A stretch of DNA of 64,000 bases from CALNYS01 sp942490855 (GTDB lineage: Bacteria; Planctomycetota; Phycisphaerae; Phycisphaerales; UBA1924), in contig CALNYS010000005.1 in NCBI GenBank assembly GCA_942490855.1, positions 617,883-681,882 of the forward strand, in the 5' to 3' direction. Positions within the stretch are counted from its first letter, which is position 1. Each line of letters starts with the position of its first letter. Shown here in pieces: positions 16,072-25,205 of the stretch. The notes under the pieces are model-generated. The model was not told where the DNA came from and did no database searches. It saw only the letters and a program-made list of their open reading frames with translations. Both the position numbers and the translations under genes were made by a program.

Positions 16072-16440
16072 TTAGGCCGCGGCGTTCCCGACCGTCTCGG
16101 AGATGCGCTGGCTCAGCACGTCCGGCGTGAACGGCTTCACCACGTAGTTGTTCACGCCCGCCTTGATCGCCTCGACCACCCGCGATCGCTCGCTCTCGGT
16201 CGTCACCATGATGACCGGCGTCGCGGTGTTCCCCTTGCGGAACTCCTTCACGAACGTCAGCCCGTCCATGTTCGGCATGTTCCAGTCGAGGAGGATCAGG
16301 TCCGGCGCGAACTCGCCGAGCTTGTTCATCGCGTCCTGCCCGTCGCACGCCTCTTCCAGATCGGTGTACCCGAGCTGGGTGAGGATGGACTTCTGGATGT
16401 TGCGCATCGTCTTCGAGTCGTCTACGAGCATGATTTTCAT
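16072..16440 (-). CDS. cheY: CheY-like response regulator
   Basis: This is a stand-alone 122-residue receiver domain: MKIMLVDDSKTMRNIQ (acidic pocket DD), LILLDWNMPNMDG (phospho-acceptor Asp about residue 55), VTTESE (switch Thr) and VVKPFTP (Lys). It has no output domain, as in CheY. It lies 33 bases after cheX (16474-16977) and 13 bases before the FapA-like gene, so the three look like one transcription unit. Confidence 0.93.
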   Translation of the reverse strand: MKIMLVDDSKTMRNIQKSILTQLGYTDLEEACDGQDAMNKLGEFAPDLILLDWNMPNMDGLTFVKEFRKGNTATPVIMVTTESERSRVVEAIKAGVNNYVVKPFTPDVLSQRISETVGNAAA

Positions 16441-16473
16441 CGCGTGCGTCCTCTGGCTCTGACGGGTCGGTCG

Positions 16474-16977
16474 TTAGGCCTGGGCCGTAGCCGCGGCGTT
16501 CGTCTTCTGGGGAGACGACTTGCGGTCGTCGATCATCACTTCGATCGCCAGCTCGCCGCATTCGGTCCGGCATGGGATCACGACGCAGGGCACGTCCTTC
16601 GGGGACGCGATGCGGTGGTTGTCGCCCAGCACGACGCTCGGGCAGGAGATGCTGACGTCGCGGTCGGCGAACATCGCCTTCGCCCCGCCCGCCACCATGT
16701 TCACCAGCTCGCCGATCGCGTCGGCAAAGTCATCCGAGTCCGCCGTGATCTCCATCCCGGTGAACCGCGCCACCACGCCCTCGGCCGTCGCGCCGGGCAG
16801 GCTCAGCACGACCGAGCCGACCACGTCGCCCGACAGGCCGATGATCCCCGTCACGTCGAACGACGCTTTCGAGTCCGCTTTGATCAAGGGGGCGTCAACG
16901 CCCACCTCGAGCTGGAGCATGGTCGAGAAGACATTCCGGATGCTGCGGATAAACGGCGTGATGTAGTTCGGATCCAT
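16474..16977 (-). CDS. cheX: CheX-like chemotaxis phosphatase
   Basis: The 167-residue protein matches the CheC/CheX/FliY family: NVFSTMLQLEV near the N-terminus, SGDVVGSVVLSLPGATAEGV and the catalytic helix DAIGELVNMVAGGAK, which has the ExxN pair that inserts into CheY-P to remove phosphate. Only one such helix is seen, as in CheX. Next to cheY, it probably dephosphorylates that regulator. The C-terminal Ala/Thr tail is disordered. No motor or receptor genes are in the window. Confidence 0.88.
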   Translation of the reverse strand: MDPNYITPFIRSIRNVFSTMLQLEVGVDAPLIKADSKASFDVTGIIGLSGDVVGSVVLSLPGATAEGVVARFTGMEITADSDDFADAIGELVNMVAGGAKAMFADRDVSISCPSVVLGDNHRIASPKDVPCVVIPCRTECGELAIEVMIDDRKSSPQKTNAAATAQA

Positions 16978-17296
16978 AGGTCCCCGTCTTCCTGCTCACG
17001 GCTCGCGCCTCCCGCACTCCGCGGGTAATCCGATGGGCGTCGCGGTCTCGCGGATGTCATCGGGAGAGTGGTGTCCCGACTCAAGCGGCGTCCTGCCACC
17101 GAGAGCCCCTCGACGCGCGCCCACGCCCGGCACGATCCGACAGCGCGACGCCCCCGAGCGCCGAGGCCCGCACCCGCCCGCGGACAGCTGACCCATATGT
17201 AGTGGTCCCCCAGCGCGCCAGCACAACGATTACTGGACGTCCCGCCCCGCGCCCGCGCAGACCGCACACCAACCGCCCCTGAGTGAGCGCAGTGTG
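16978..17296. other. Intergenic region without a supported gene
   Basis: Between cheX and the small-RNA-like unit I find no gene with a credible start or protein-like composition; several short open frames here are shadows of high GC. The section right of 17,260 holds the promoter of the RNA-like unit described next. Confidence 0.5.
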
Positions 17297-17387
17297 TTGT
17301 TTACGCGACCGGCGATGCTATACTTACGGCGACGTGTTTCTTCCCTCCTACCCACCACACTTCCCCCAGTGTGGTGGGTACTTTTTT
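17297..17387 (+). ncRNA. Candidate small RNA: promoter plus intrinsic terminator
   Basis: A promoter of type TTGTTT (17297-17302), 16 bases, then TATACT (17319-17324) carries an extended -10 (TGC-TATACT). About seven bases later the transcript would start (near 17331). It ends in a near-perfect terminator: a 12-base stem ACCCACCACACT (17350-17361) with AGTGTGGTGGGT (17368-17379), six-base loop, then AC and six T (17382-17387). The transcript would be about 57 nt with no ORF. No plus-strand gene precedes it, so the terminator is not just the end of a neighbouring gene. It could also be an end-to-end transcription stop for divergent traffic. Confidence 0.55.
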
Positions 17388-17411
17388 GTCAACACGTCAC
17401 CCGTCTCATAA

Positions 17412-17816
17412 TCAATCGTGCTCGCCGAGCAGCCGCAACCCGTGCGCGCCCTCCGCGGTGACCAGCTCCAGCAAGACGATCTCGGTGCGGTCCTTCGTCG
17501 CGAAGAACCCGCCCCCACGCGGCGGGAGCCCGTTCTCGTCGCGGAAGCGGTCCAGCGCCACCACCCTCTGCCCGCCCGGATCGAGCGCGTCGATCTCGGC
17601 CGCGTACCAGCGGTTGATCCACAGCGTCCCGGGCCCGGCGGGGCGCCCCATCCCGCTGGTGAGAGTCAGGTCGTGGTCCCCGATCCTCGCCTGCACGTCC
17701 AGCGTCTCGAGCTTGGTCAGCCCGTCGGGATAGACCGGGCCGTCGAACGTGGGCTCGAGCGTCGTGGCGCACCCGGTCAGGAAGGCGAGAAGAAGTACGG
17801 CTGAAGCGGATCGCAT
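17412..17816 (-). CDS. Small lipoprotein of unknown function
   Basis: Starting at the ATG at 17816 (MRSASAVLLLAFLTGC), the product is 134 residues with a lipobox ending TGC and a mature part ATTLEPTFDGPVYPDG onwards. A longer frame upstream would remove the signal. The domain is small and beta-rich (DLTLTSGMGRPAGPGTLWINRWYAAEID, GGGFFATKDRTEIVLLELV); I do not recognise the family. It is divergent from dus, whose start is 20 bases away. Confidence 0.7.
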   Translation of the reverse strand: MRSASAVLLLAFLTGCATTLEPTFDGPVYPDGLTKLETLDVQARIGDHDLTLTSGMGRPAGPGTLWINRWYAAEIDALDPGGQRVVALDRFRDENGLPPRGGGFFATKDRTEIVLLELVTAEGAHGLRLLGEHD

Positions 17817-17835
17817 GGGTTCTATACTCGCCCTG

Positions 17836-19056
17836 ATGGGCTGCGAGAGCAACAGCACGAACGCCACCGCCCCCTCGCCCGGCGTGGCGCCCGGGGCCGA
17901 GACGATCGACGTCGCCGCGTTCGCGCGCGCCTACACCACCGACCCCCGCCTCGCCCAAGCCATCCCCGGGTACGACGCCCCCTTCTTCCAGGCCGGGCTC
18001 GCCGGGTACTCCGACGCCGCGATGCGCCTCATCGCCCGACGCCACGGCTGCCCCGCGTGCGTGACCGAAGCGCTCCTCGACCGCACGCTCCTCGGCGGCG
18101 GGCGCGGGTTCGTCAAAGCGGACCTGGGCGATATCGCCGAGAACGTCCCGGGCGGCGCGGAGGACCACCCGCTCATCGGGCAGATCATGGGCGCCGACCC
18201 CGACGAGATGGCCGCGGCCGCCGTCAAGATGGTCGAGCAGGGCAAGCGCCCCACGAAGGAGTACCGCGACCTGCGCGAGCGCGGCGTCAGCGCCGACGAC
18301 GGCGCCGACATCGAGCCCGGCGCGCGCACCTTCGCCGCCATCGACGTCAACCTCGCCTGCCCCGTCAAGAAGATCCGCGCCAAGGCCCGCGGCGGGCACT
18401 GGCTCCGCGAGCCCGAGGGCGCCATCGAGATCCTCCGCGCCGTGCGCGAGGCGCTCCCGCCCGACGTCCCCACGACCGTCAAGATGCGCCGCGCGTTCGA
18501 CGACGAGCCCGAATCGCGCGACCGCTTCTACCGCATCTTCGACGCCGCCTACGAGATGGGCTACGCGTGGGTTGTCGTCCACGGGCGCAGCGTGCAGCAG
18601 AAATACGTCGGCCCGAGCGACTGGGTCGCCCTGCGCGACCTCGTGCGCTCCCGCCCCGACCGTGTGATCATGGGCTCGGGCGACATCTGGAACGCCGAGG
18701 ACATCTTCCGCATGATCGCCTACACCGGGCTCCACGGCGCCAGCGTCGCCCGCGGCTGCATCGGGAACCCGTGGATCTTCCGCCAGGCCCGCTCCCTGAT
18801 GGCCGGTCGCGAACCGCTCCCCCCCACCGTCGCCGAGCAGCGCGACGTGCTCCTCGAGCACTTCGAGCTGAGCGTCGCGGTCAACGGCGAACGCGGCGCG
18901 GGGCTGATGATGCGCAAGTTCGGGGTCCGCTTCGCCGCCCACCACCCCGACAGCGACACGGTGCGCAAACGCTTCATCGCGGTCAAGACGCTCGACGACT
19001 GGCGCGCCGTGCTCGACGACCACTACGCCGGCGAACCCGCCGCGACCAACGCGTAA
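17836..19056 (+). CDS. tRNA-dihydrouridine synthase family protein
   Basis: This FMN enzyme reduces uridines in tRNA to dihydrouridine. The 406-residue product has DVNLACPVKKI (residues 170-180, catalytic Cys 175), VVVHGRSVQQKYVG, GSGDIWNAED and ARGCIGNPWIF, the standard Dus motifs, then MMRKFGV. The N-terminal about 40 residues and a loop with TEYRDLRERGVSADDGADIEPG are longer than in E. coli DusA. The start is uncertain: ATG 17836 (used here) or ATG 17815. A -10-like TATACT sits directly before 17836, which would make the mRNA leaderless. Substrate uridine position cannot be assigned. Confidence 0.86.
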   Translation: MGCESNSTNATAPSPGVAPGAETIDVAAFARAYTTDPRLAQAIPGYDAPFFQAGLAGYSDAAMRLIARRHGCPACVTEALLDRTLLGGGRGFVKADLGDIAENVPGGAEDHPLIGQIMGADPDEMAAAAVKMVEQGKRPTKEYRDLRERGVSADDGADIEPGARTFAAIDVNLACPVKKIRAKARGGHWLREPEGAIEILRAVREALPPDVPTTVKMRRAFDDEPESRDRFYRIFDAAYEMGYAWVVVHGRSVQQKYVGPSDWVALRDLVRSRPDRVIMGSGDIWNAEDIFRMIAYTGLHGASVARGCIGNPWIFRQARSLMAGREPLPPTVAEQRDVLLEHFELSVAVNGERGAGLMMRKFGVRFAAHHPDSDTVRKRFIAVKTLDDWRAVLDDHYAGEPAATNA

Positions 19057-19156
19057 CCGGCGCACGCGCGCGGCGCCTGTCGCCGTCTGTGCGCCGTCTC
19101 GCGGCGCTCGCGATGTTCACGCTTGGTTTTTCAGCGGTTCCTGCGACTGTCGCGGG

Positions 19157-19774
19157 ATGACTACCACACGACGATTCGCTTTGTTCTCGCTCCTCCTCGC
19201 CCCGGGGTGCGTCGCCGCCAACGACGCCGCGCCCGTCGTCGCCCTCCAGGCGGAGGCCGCCTCCGCCCTCGCCGCGCACAGCGCGCAGGACCACGCCGCC
19301 CTCTCGGCCGCGACGGCCGCGCTGCTCGACGTGCGCCGCGCCGCGCTGCGGGCCCGTCTCGAGGCCCGCGCGCTCGGGCTGCTCTACGACGAACCGCCGG
19401 ACCCGACCATCGGCGGGCTCTCGGGCGACGCGGCGCACGCCTGGCTTACCGCTTACACGCACGCCGACGACCCACGGCTCGCCATCGAGTCGCTGCCGGC
19501 GTGGGACGACTTCGAGCGCGATGCCGAGGCGATCACCGCCGCACTCGACGCGCGGGGCGCGCACGCCGCCGCACTCTTCGCCGACCTGCTCGCGTCCACC
19601 GCGCTGCTCGGGGCCTACGCCGACGAGTCGGCCGCCCTCGGCGAGCTCAACCCGCGCGACGTGCTCGCCGAGATCTACACCCAGGAACTCCGCAACCACA
19701 TCGACGATCCCCAGCAGCAAGCCGCGGCCGACCGCCTCGCCGCGCTCCTGCTCGGGCAGGAGGCCCCCCGATGA
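19157..19774 (+). CDS. Putative lipoprotein, Ala-rich helical
   Basis: The 205-residue product begins MTTTRRFALFSLLLAPGC, a short lipoprotein signal with C18, then an almost wholly helical Ala-rich protein (for example LLDVRRAALRARLEARALGLLY, ADRLAALLLGQEAPR). No family is recognised. Its stop overlaps the start of the next gene (ATGA), so the two are probably co-translated. High GC makes long shadow frames here, but codon bias and signal support this one. Confidence 0.6.
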   Translation: MTTTRRFALFSLLLAPGCVAANDAAPVVALQAEAASALAAHSAQDHAALSAATAALLDVRRAALRARLEARALGLLYDEPPDPTIGGLSGDAAHAWLTAYTHADDPRLAIESLPAWDDFERDAEAITAALDARGAHAAALFADLLASTALLGAYADESAALGELNPRDVLAEIYTQELRNHIDDPQQQAAADRLAALLLGQEAPR

Positions 19775-20130
19775 ACAACGCCGCGATCGAACGCCTCGCC
19801 GAGCTCCTCGCCGGCGACGAACCCGTCCTGCTCAGCGCCGCGGGCGAGCGAGAAACTATCCGCGCCTCGCTGGCCGCCCTCGCCGCGAGCGAACGCCGGG
19901 CCGCGCACCTCGAAGACCTCCTCCGCGTCCACGCGACCGGTCTCGACGAGGCCGAACGCGCCGCCTGCGGCGTCCCCGAGCTGCCCATCGCCGGGACGAC
20001 TTACGACTTCGCCGCGGCCGCGGCCGCACGCGAGACCTTCCGCGCCGCGCTGGACTCGGCCCGCAGCGCGTCGTCGGTCGTCGGCGCGGCGCTCGCGTTC
20101 GCGCGCGACGCTGCCATCCTCGTCCCCTGA
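19771..20130 (+). CDS. Small helical protein of unknown function
   Basis: This 119-residue product starts MNNAAIERLAELLAGDEPVLLSAAG and is predicted helical throughout, with the segment AAAAAARETFRAALDSARSASSVVGAALAF near its end. It has no signal peptide and no recognisable motif. It overlaps the upstream lipoprotein gene by four bases, so they may form a pair. Confidence rests on the coupling and on a start that follows the neighbour exactly. Confidence 0.55.
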   Translation: MNNAAIERLAELLAGDEPVLLSAAGERETIRASLAALAASERRAAHLEDLLRVHATGLDEAERAACGVPELPIAGTTYDFAAAAAARETFRAALDSARSASSVVGAALAFARDAAILVP

Positions 20131-20162
20131 CCGCCCGCGCCGCCTCGCGGTATCGTGCCGTG

Positions 20163-21803
20163 ATGAGCAGCGAACCCAACGCGTCTCCCCCCGCCCCGAT
20201 GGAACCGAAGGGCGGGTGGTTCAAGAAGTTCCTCGCCGTCGTCGAGTGGCTCGGCAACGCCCTCCCCCACCCCGTCTCGCTCTTCGCGCTCTTTGCGCTG
20301 GGCGTCGTGATCATCAGCGCGATCGCCACACGGCTCGGGATCGAGGTGCAGGACCCGCGCTACCCCGAGGACGCCGAGGCGATCCTCCGAACGTCCTCGC
20401 TCCTCTCGCGCGAGGGCGTGCAGTGGATGAGCACCAATCTTGTCACCAACTTCACCGGGTTCGTCCCGCTGGGCACCGTGCTCGTCGCGCTCCTCGGCGT
20501 CGGCGTCGCGGAAAAATCCGGCCTGCTCACCGCGGTCATCCGCGCGCTCGTGCTCGCGGCGCCCAAGCAGCTCGTCACGCTCGTGATCGTCTTCGCCGGC
20601 ATCGTCTCCAACACCGCCAGCGAGATGGGCTACGTCGTGCTCATCCCCCTCGCGATGGTCATCTTCCACTCGCTGGGCAGGCACCCGTTCGCCGGCATGG
20701 CCGCCGCGTTCGCCGGCGTTTCCGGCGGGTACTCCGCGAACATCCTGATCGGCACCGTCGATCCGCTCCTTGCCGGCATCACGCAGGAGGCGGCGCAGAT
20801 CGTCTCGCCGGGCTACGAGGTCCACCCCGCGGTCAACTGGTACTTCATGATCGCCAGCACCTTCCTCATCACCGGGCTGGGGTGGTTTGTCACCGCGAAG
20901 ATCGTCGAGCCGCGCCTCGGCCCCTACGACCCCAGCGAGGCCGAGCCGGATCTCCAGAAGAAGCCCACGATGGACAAGGTCTCGGCGATCGAGAAGCGCG
21001 GGCTCTGGTGGGCGCTCGCGTCAGTCGTCCTGGTCGCGTTCGGGTTCGTCATGCTCGCCGGGCCGAGCTTCCTCGCGTTCCTCGACTTTCTCCCGGGCTT
21101 CGGCGTCCTCCGCAATACGGACCCCGCCGCGACCGGACCAGAGGTCTTCCGCCCGATGCTCCGCTCCGTCGTCCCGATGATCCTTGTTTTCTTCGTAGTC
21201 CCCGGCTTCGTGTACGGGCGCGTCGTCGGCACGATGAAGAACGACCGCGACATCATCGAAGCGATGGCCGACGCGATGCGCTCGATGGGCCTCTACATCG
21301 TCCTCGTCTTCTTCGCCGCCCAGTTCGTCGCGTTCTTCAACTACTCGGGGCTCGGGCAGATCCTCGCGGTCGAGGGCGCCGAGCTCATCAAGGCCTCGGG
21401 CCTCGACAACCCGCTCGTCTTCATCCCGTTCATCCTGATGTGCTGCTTCGTAAATCTGATGCTCGGGTCGGCGAGCGCCCAGTGGGCCGTCACCGCGCCG
21501 ATCTTTGTCCCGATGCTCATGACTGTCGGCTACAGCCCCGAGGTCATCCAGGCGGCGTACCGCATCGGCGACTCCACCACCAACATCATCACGCCCATGA
21601 TGTCCTACTTCGGGCTCATCCTCGCCGTCGCGACGCGCTACAAGCGCGACCTCGGCATCGGCACCATGGTCGCGACCATGCTGCCTTACACCATCTTCTT
21701 CCTGATCGGGTGGACGATCCTCTTCTATGTCTGGGTCTTCGCGCTCGGGCTCCCTGTCGGCCCCGACGCCCCGACGTACTTCGATATCCAGGCGGCAGGC
21801 TAA
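20163..21803 (+). CDS. AbgT family transporter
   Basis: The ATG at 20163 gives a 546-residue inner-membrane protein with about 12 transmembrane helices. It has the AbgT family segments ALPHPVSLFALFALGVVIIS, GFVPLGTVLVALLGVGVAEKSGLL, VSGGYSANILIGTVDPLLAG, NLMLGSASAQWAVTAPIFVPM and GDSTTNIITPMMSYFGLI. Members export antibiotics or import p-aminobenzoyl-glutamate, so substrate is open. The long open frame further upstream is a shadow. It is convergent with the HIT gene (stop codons overlap at 21,800-21,803). Confidence 0.93.
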   Translation: MSSEPNASPPAPMEPKGGWFKKFLAVVEWLGNALPHPVSLFALFALGVVIISAIATRLGIEVQDPRYPEDAEAILRTSSLLSREGVQWMSTNLVTNFTGFVPLGTVLVALLGVGVAEKSGLLTAVIRALVLAAPKQLVTLVIVFAGIVSNTASEMGYVVLIPLAMVIFHSLGRHPFAGMAAAFAGVSGGYSANILIGTVDPLLAGITQEAAQIVSPGYEVHPAVNWYFMIASTFLITGLGWFVTAKIVEPRLGPYDPSEAEPDLQKKPTMDKVSAIEKRGLWWALASVVLVAFGFVMLAGPSFLAFLDFLPGFGVLRNTDPAATGPEVFRPMLRSVVPMILVFFVVPGFVYGRVVGTMKNDRDIIEAMADAMRSMGLYIVLVFFAAQFVAFFNYSGLGQILAVEGAELIKASGLDNPLVFIPFILMCCFVNLMLGSASAQWAVTAPIFVPMLMTVGYSPEVIQAAYRIGDSTTNIITPMMSYFGLILAVATRYKRDLGIGTMVATMLPYTIFFLIGWTILFYVWVFALGLPVGPDAPTYFDIQAAG

Positions 21804-22276
21804 GGCAGCTCGCTCGCCGCCGCTTTCATCCGCGCCTCGAGCGCCGACTTCAAGGCCGCGTGCAGGTCGCGGTCCGCGCCGTTGGCGTCGGCGCGCCGGG
21901 CGTTCGGGAAGTCGTACGCCGCGAAGGGGCCGAGACGGAACTGCTCAGGATCCTCCGTCGAAAACCGCGGCACGACGTGCCCGTGCAGCCACGGCACCTG
22001 GTTGCACAGCATGAGGTAGTTCAGGCGCACGCACCCCGTCGCCTCCTGCACCGCGTCGCCCAGCAGCGAGAGATCCAGCAGGAACCGCGACCGCTGCTCG
22101 AGCCCGAGATCGTTCAGGTGCGCGGGCGTCGGGTCGGGCAGGAGCATGCAGCACCCCGTGACCGCCTCCGGCTGCTGATTCGAGAGAATCGCGTACCCCG
22201 AGGGGAGTTTCGCGAGGAACTGCGGGTCGTCGCCTGCTTTGATGCGCGCGACACGATCGGCGATGGGGTTGCTCAT
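21800..22276 (-). CDS. HIT-like nucleotide hydrolase family protein
   Basis: The 158-residue product begins MSNPIADRVARIKAG and has YLMLCNQVPWLHGHVVPRF. In HIT proteins the motif is H-x-H-x-H before (V/I)PR; here Trp replaces the first His, while the second and third (catalytic) positions are His, as seen in some HIT-like relatives. It also has SGYAILSNQQPEAVTGCCMLLP. Substrates are likely dinucleotide or nucleotide phosphates, but this is family-level inference. It starts inside the stop of the YdiJ-like gene (ATGA), so the fused frame seen through this boundary is an artefact. Confidence 0.72.
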   Translation of the reverse strand: MSNPIADRVARIKAGDDPQFLAKLPSGYAILSNQQPEAVTGCCMLLPDPTPAHLNDLGLEQRSRFLLDLSLLGDAVQEATGCVRLNYLMLCNQVPWLHGHVVPRFSTEDPEQFRLGPFAAYDFPNARRADANGADRDLHAALKSALEARMKAAASELP

Positions 22277-25162
22277 GGCGCCGACGATACCACGCGCCGA
22301 GCGAGATACTCCAGCGGGTGCAGCGGTCGGCGCCCCGTGTAGCGCTCCGCCTGCGATCGGCACGAGTACCCCGTCGCGAGCACCGCCACGCCGTCGAGCG
22401 CGCCCGCCCAGCTCCGGTCGAAGATGCCCCGGGAGCGATCGGCGTTCTCCGCGAGGTGGCCGTACATCCCGGCCATGCCGCAGCAGCCGACGTCGCGCAC
22501 CGCCAGCTGGACGCCGAACCGTGCGAACACGCCGTTCCAGTCTGCGGCAGCGCGCGGCTCCATCGCCCGCTCGGTGCAGTGCGGCAGGAGCGTTGCCGAC
22601 GTGGGCTCGCCTCTCAGTGGCGTGATCTCCAGCGAGGCGAGCCATTCCTGCGGCAGCAGCACCCGCGTCGTCTCGCGCCCGAGCGTGCGCGGGTACTCGT
22701 CGCGGTAGAGCAGCGTGATCGCCGGGTCGATGCCGACGAGCGTCGCGTGCGACAGCGATCCGAGCCACGCCGCCTCGCGCTCGGCGACGCGCCGGAACCG
22801 GTCGAGCATCCCCAGCACGTGCAGCGGCTTTCCCTGATTCGCGAACCGGCGCGAGGTGGACCGTTCTCCCCAGCGACCGCGCGAGGCGCAGGGTCGCGAC
22901 GATCACGCCGGGCTCGTACGCCGCGGTGAACGCGTCGGGGAGGATGACGACGTCGCCGGCGCCCACAGAAGCAGGGTCAAACCGCGCCGCCGGGTCGTCT
23001 CGGAGCCGCAGGGCTAAAGAGGGTTTCGCTCGCGACGGCAGATCGATCACGCCGAGCAGGCGCATCAACGCCCCGGGCGCCGGGCGGGCTGCGAGGCGCT
23101 CGGCGCGAGCGAGGACGTGCTCGCGCAGGCGGCGTCGGTAGCGCCCGTGGTACGCGTGCAGGAACACCGCGCGGAACGCCGGGACGTCGACCTTCACCGG
23201 GCACTGCCCCGCGCACGCCTTGCACGCGAGGCACCCGTCCATCGCCTCCTTCACCTCGTGGGAGAAGTCGGCGCCGCCCCGCGCTGTGTTGATCGCTCGG
23301 GTGATCACGCCGCGACTCGCGTCGCCCGGCTCGCCGCCGGCGTTGGCGACCCGGCGGAGCCACTCGCGCATGAGGTCCGCGCGGCCCTTCGGCGAGTGGC
23401 GGCGGTCGCGCGTTTCTTTCCACGACGGGCACATCGCCTGCTCCGCGCGATCGCTGTGGCACACGGCGTTCCCGTTGCAGCGGAATGGGTCGTCGAACTG
23501 GGCGCGGGCCTCCGCGGGGACGTCCCGGTCCAGTTCGCCTCGGGTGGTGGACTCGACGGTCAGCATCACCGCGCTCGAGTTCGGGGGCGCAGCGATCTTG
23601 CCGGGGTTGAGCTGGTTGCCGGGGTCGGCGGCGCCCTTGATCCGGCGCATCGCCGCGTCCACGGTGGCGCCGAAGAAGAAGGCGTTGTATTCGCCGCGGA
23701 CGCCCTTGCCGTGCTCGCCCCAGAGCACCCCGCCGTTGTCCTTCGCGAGGCGCGCGACCGCGTCGGACACGCGGCGCACGCGCGCGAGGTCGTCGTCGTT
23801 GGTCGTGTCGATTGCGGGGCGGATGTGGATCACCCCGGCGTCGAGGTGCCCGAAGCGTCCGCACGTCAGCCCTTCCGCGGCGAGGATCGCGTCGAACCCC
23901 TCGATGAACGCGGGAAGTCGCTCCAGCGGGACGCCGGCGTCCTCAACGAACGGCGACGGCTTGCGCGAACCGGGCAGCGCCCCGAGCACGCCCACGGCGC
24001 GCGAACGCAACGCCCAGAATCCAGCGATCTCCTCCGCGCCCGGGACGAGCGTGCTGCGGGCGTCAGACGCCGCGAACGCGACGGCCTGTGCGCGGGGTTC
24101 ACCCGCGTCGTCACCGGCGAACTCGACCAGCGTCAGCGCTCGCGCGCCGGGTTCGATGTAGCGTTCAACAAGCGGGTACGCCTCGTCGCCCCGCGCGAGA
24201 TCGAGCACCATGGCGTCCATCGTCTCGATCGCCTGCGGCATGTGCCCGGCGATGCGGACCGCGTCGCGCACGGCGTCCCCGAAGCTGCCGTAGCTCACCG
24301 CGACGAGCGCGCGGTGCGCAGGGATCGGCGTGAGGCGGAGCGTCGCCTCGGTAACGATCCCGAGCGTCCCCTCCGAGCCGCACAGCAGATGATTCAGCGA
24401 GAACCCCCCGCTCGGGTTCCGCCGGATCATCGCGAGGTTGTACCCGGTGACGCGCCGCGGCAGCATCGGGAACACCCGGTCGATCTCGTCGCGCAGCGTG
24501 CGGTCGATCTCGTCCGCCGCTCGGCACAGCTCGCCGGCGCACCCGCTGCGATCGGTGTATCCGTGCAGCGTGGAGTCAGAGATGTCCGCGGTCTCGATCT
24601 CCTCGCCGCCGGCGAAGAGGACCCGCAGCGACACGACGTGATCGCTTGTCTTGCCGTAGCGGGCGGACCCCTTGCCCGCCGCGTCGGTCGCGATCATCCC
24701 GCCGATGGTGGCCCGGTCTCCGGTCGAGACGTGCGGGGCGAACATCAGCCCGTGGGGGCGTGCGGCGTCGTTGATCTGCGCGAGCGTGACGCCCGGCTCG
24801 ACGCGGGCCGTGCGCGCCGCGGGGTCGAGCGCGTGGACGCGGTTCATCCTTGCGAAATCAAGAACGACGCCGTGGGTGAGCGCCATCGCGCTGGTCCCGG
24901 TGCCGCCGCCGCGCGCCGTGAGCGAAACACCCTCGAAACGCGTTTCGCCCAGGAGCGTGAGCGCGAGCGAGCAGTCGGCGTGGTCGAGCGGCTCGATCGC
25001 CGCGGCGGGGAGGAACTGGTAGAGGCTGTTGTCGGTCGCGCGCACCACGCGCTCGCTCAGGCGCGTTAGCACACGGCCTTGGAACCCGCCCGCGCGGAGC
25101 GCCGCGGCGAAGACGCCGACCACAGGATCGACTGGGGCGTCAGGATCAAGGCGTGGGATCAT
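22273..25162 (-). CDS. YdiJ-like FAD/Fe-S dehydrogenase, frameshifted
   Basis: The product is about 962 residues. In order it has an FAD-binding PCMH domain (GGGTGTSAMALTHGVVLD, GGMIATDAAGKGSARYGK), an FAD oxidase C domain (HIRPAIDTTNDDDLA, GEHGKGVRGEY), a 4Fe-4S part (GCLACKACAGQCPVKVD) and a CCG domain (LLPHCTERAM, DVGCCGMAGMYG). This matches YdiJ-type D-2-hydroxy acid dehydrogenases. The last 180 residues are in another frame: around 22829-22831 the sequence reads AAAG where AAG gives SGKPLHVLGMLDRF. One extra A in a short run explains it. Physiological substrate is not known. It lies 43 bases downstream of argH. Confidence 0.86.
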
Positions 25163-25205
25163 GCGCGGGTCCGTAGCATCGCTGACGGCATGCTACGGCG
25201 CGGCG

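Noticed and set aside
14460..16130. Plus-strand open frame opposite fapA/cheY
   Set aside because: Shadow of the FapA and CheY genes; no start or protein-like motifs.
21800..25162. Fusion of the YdiJ-like enzyme with the HIT protein
   Set aside because: The shared frame arises from the single-base indel at 22829-22831. The HIT ATG overlaps the natural YdiJ stop.
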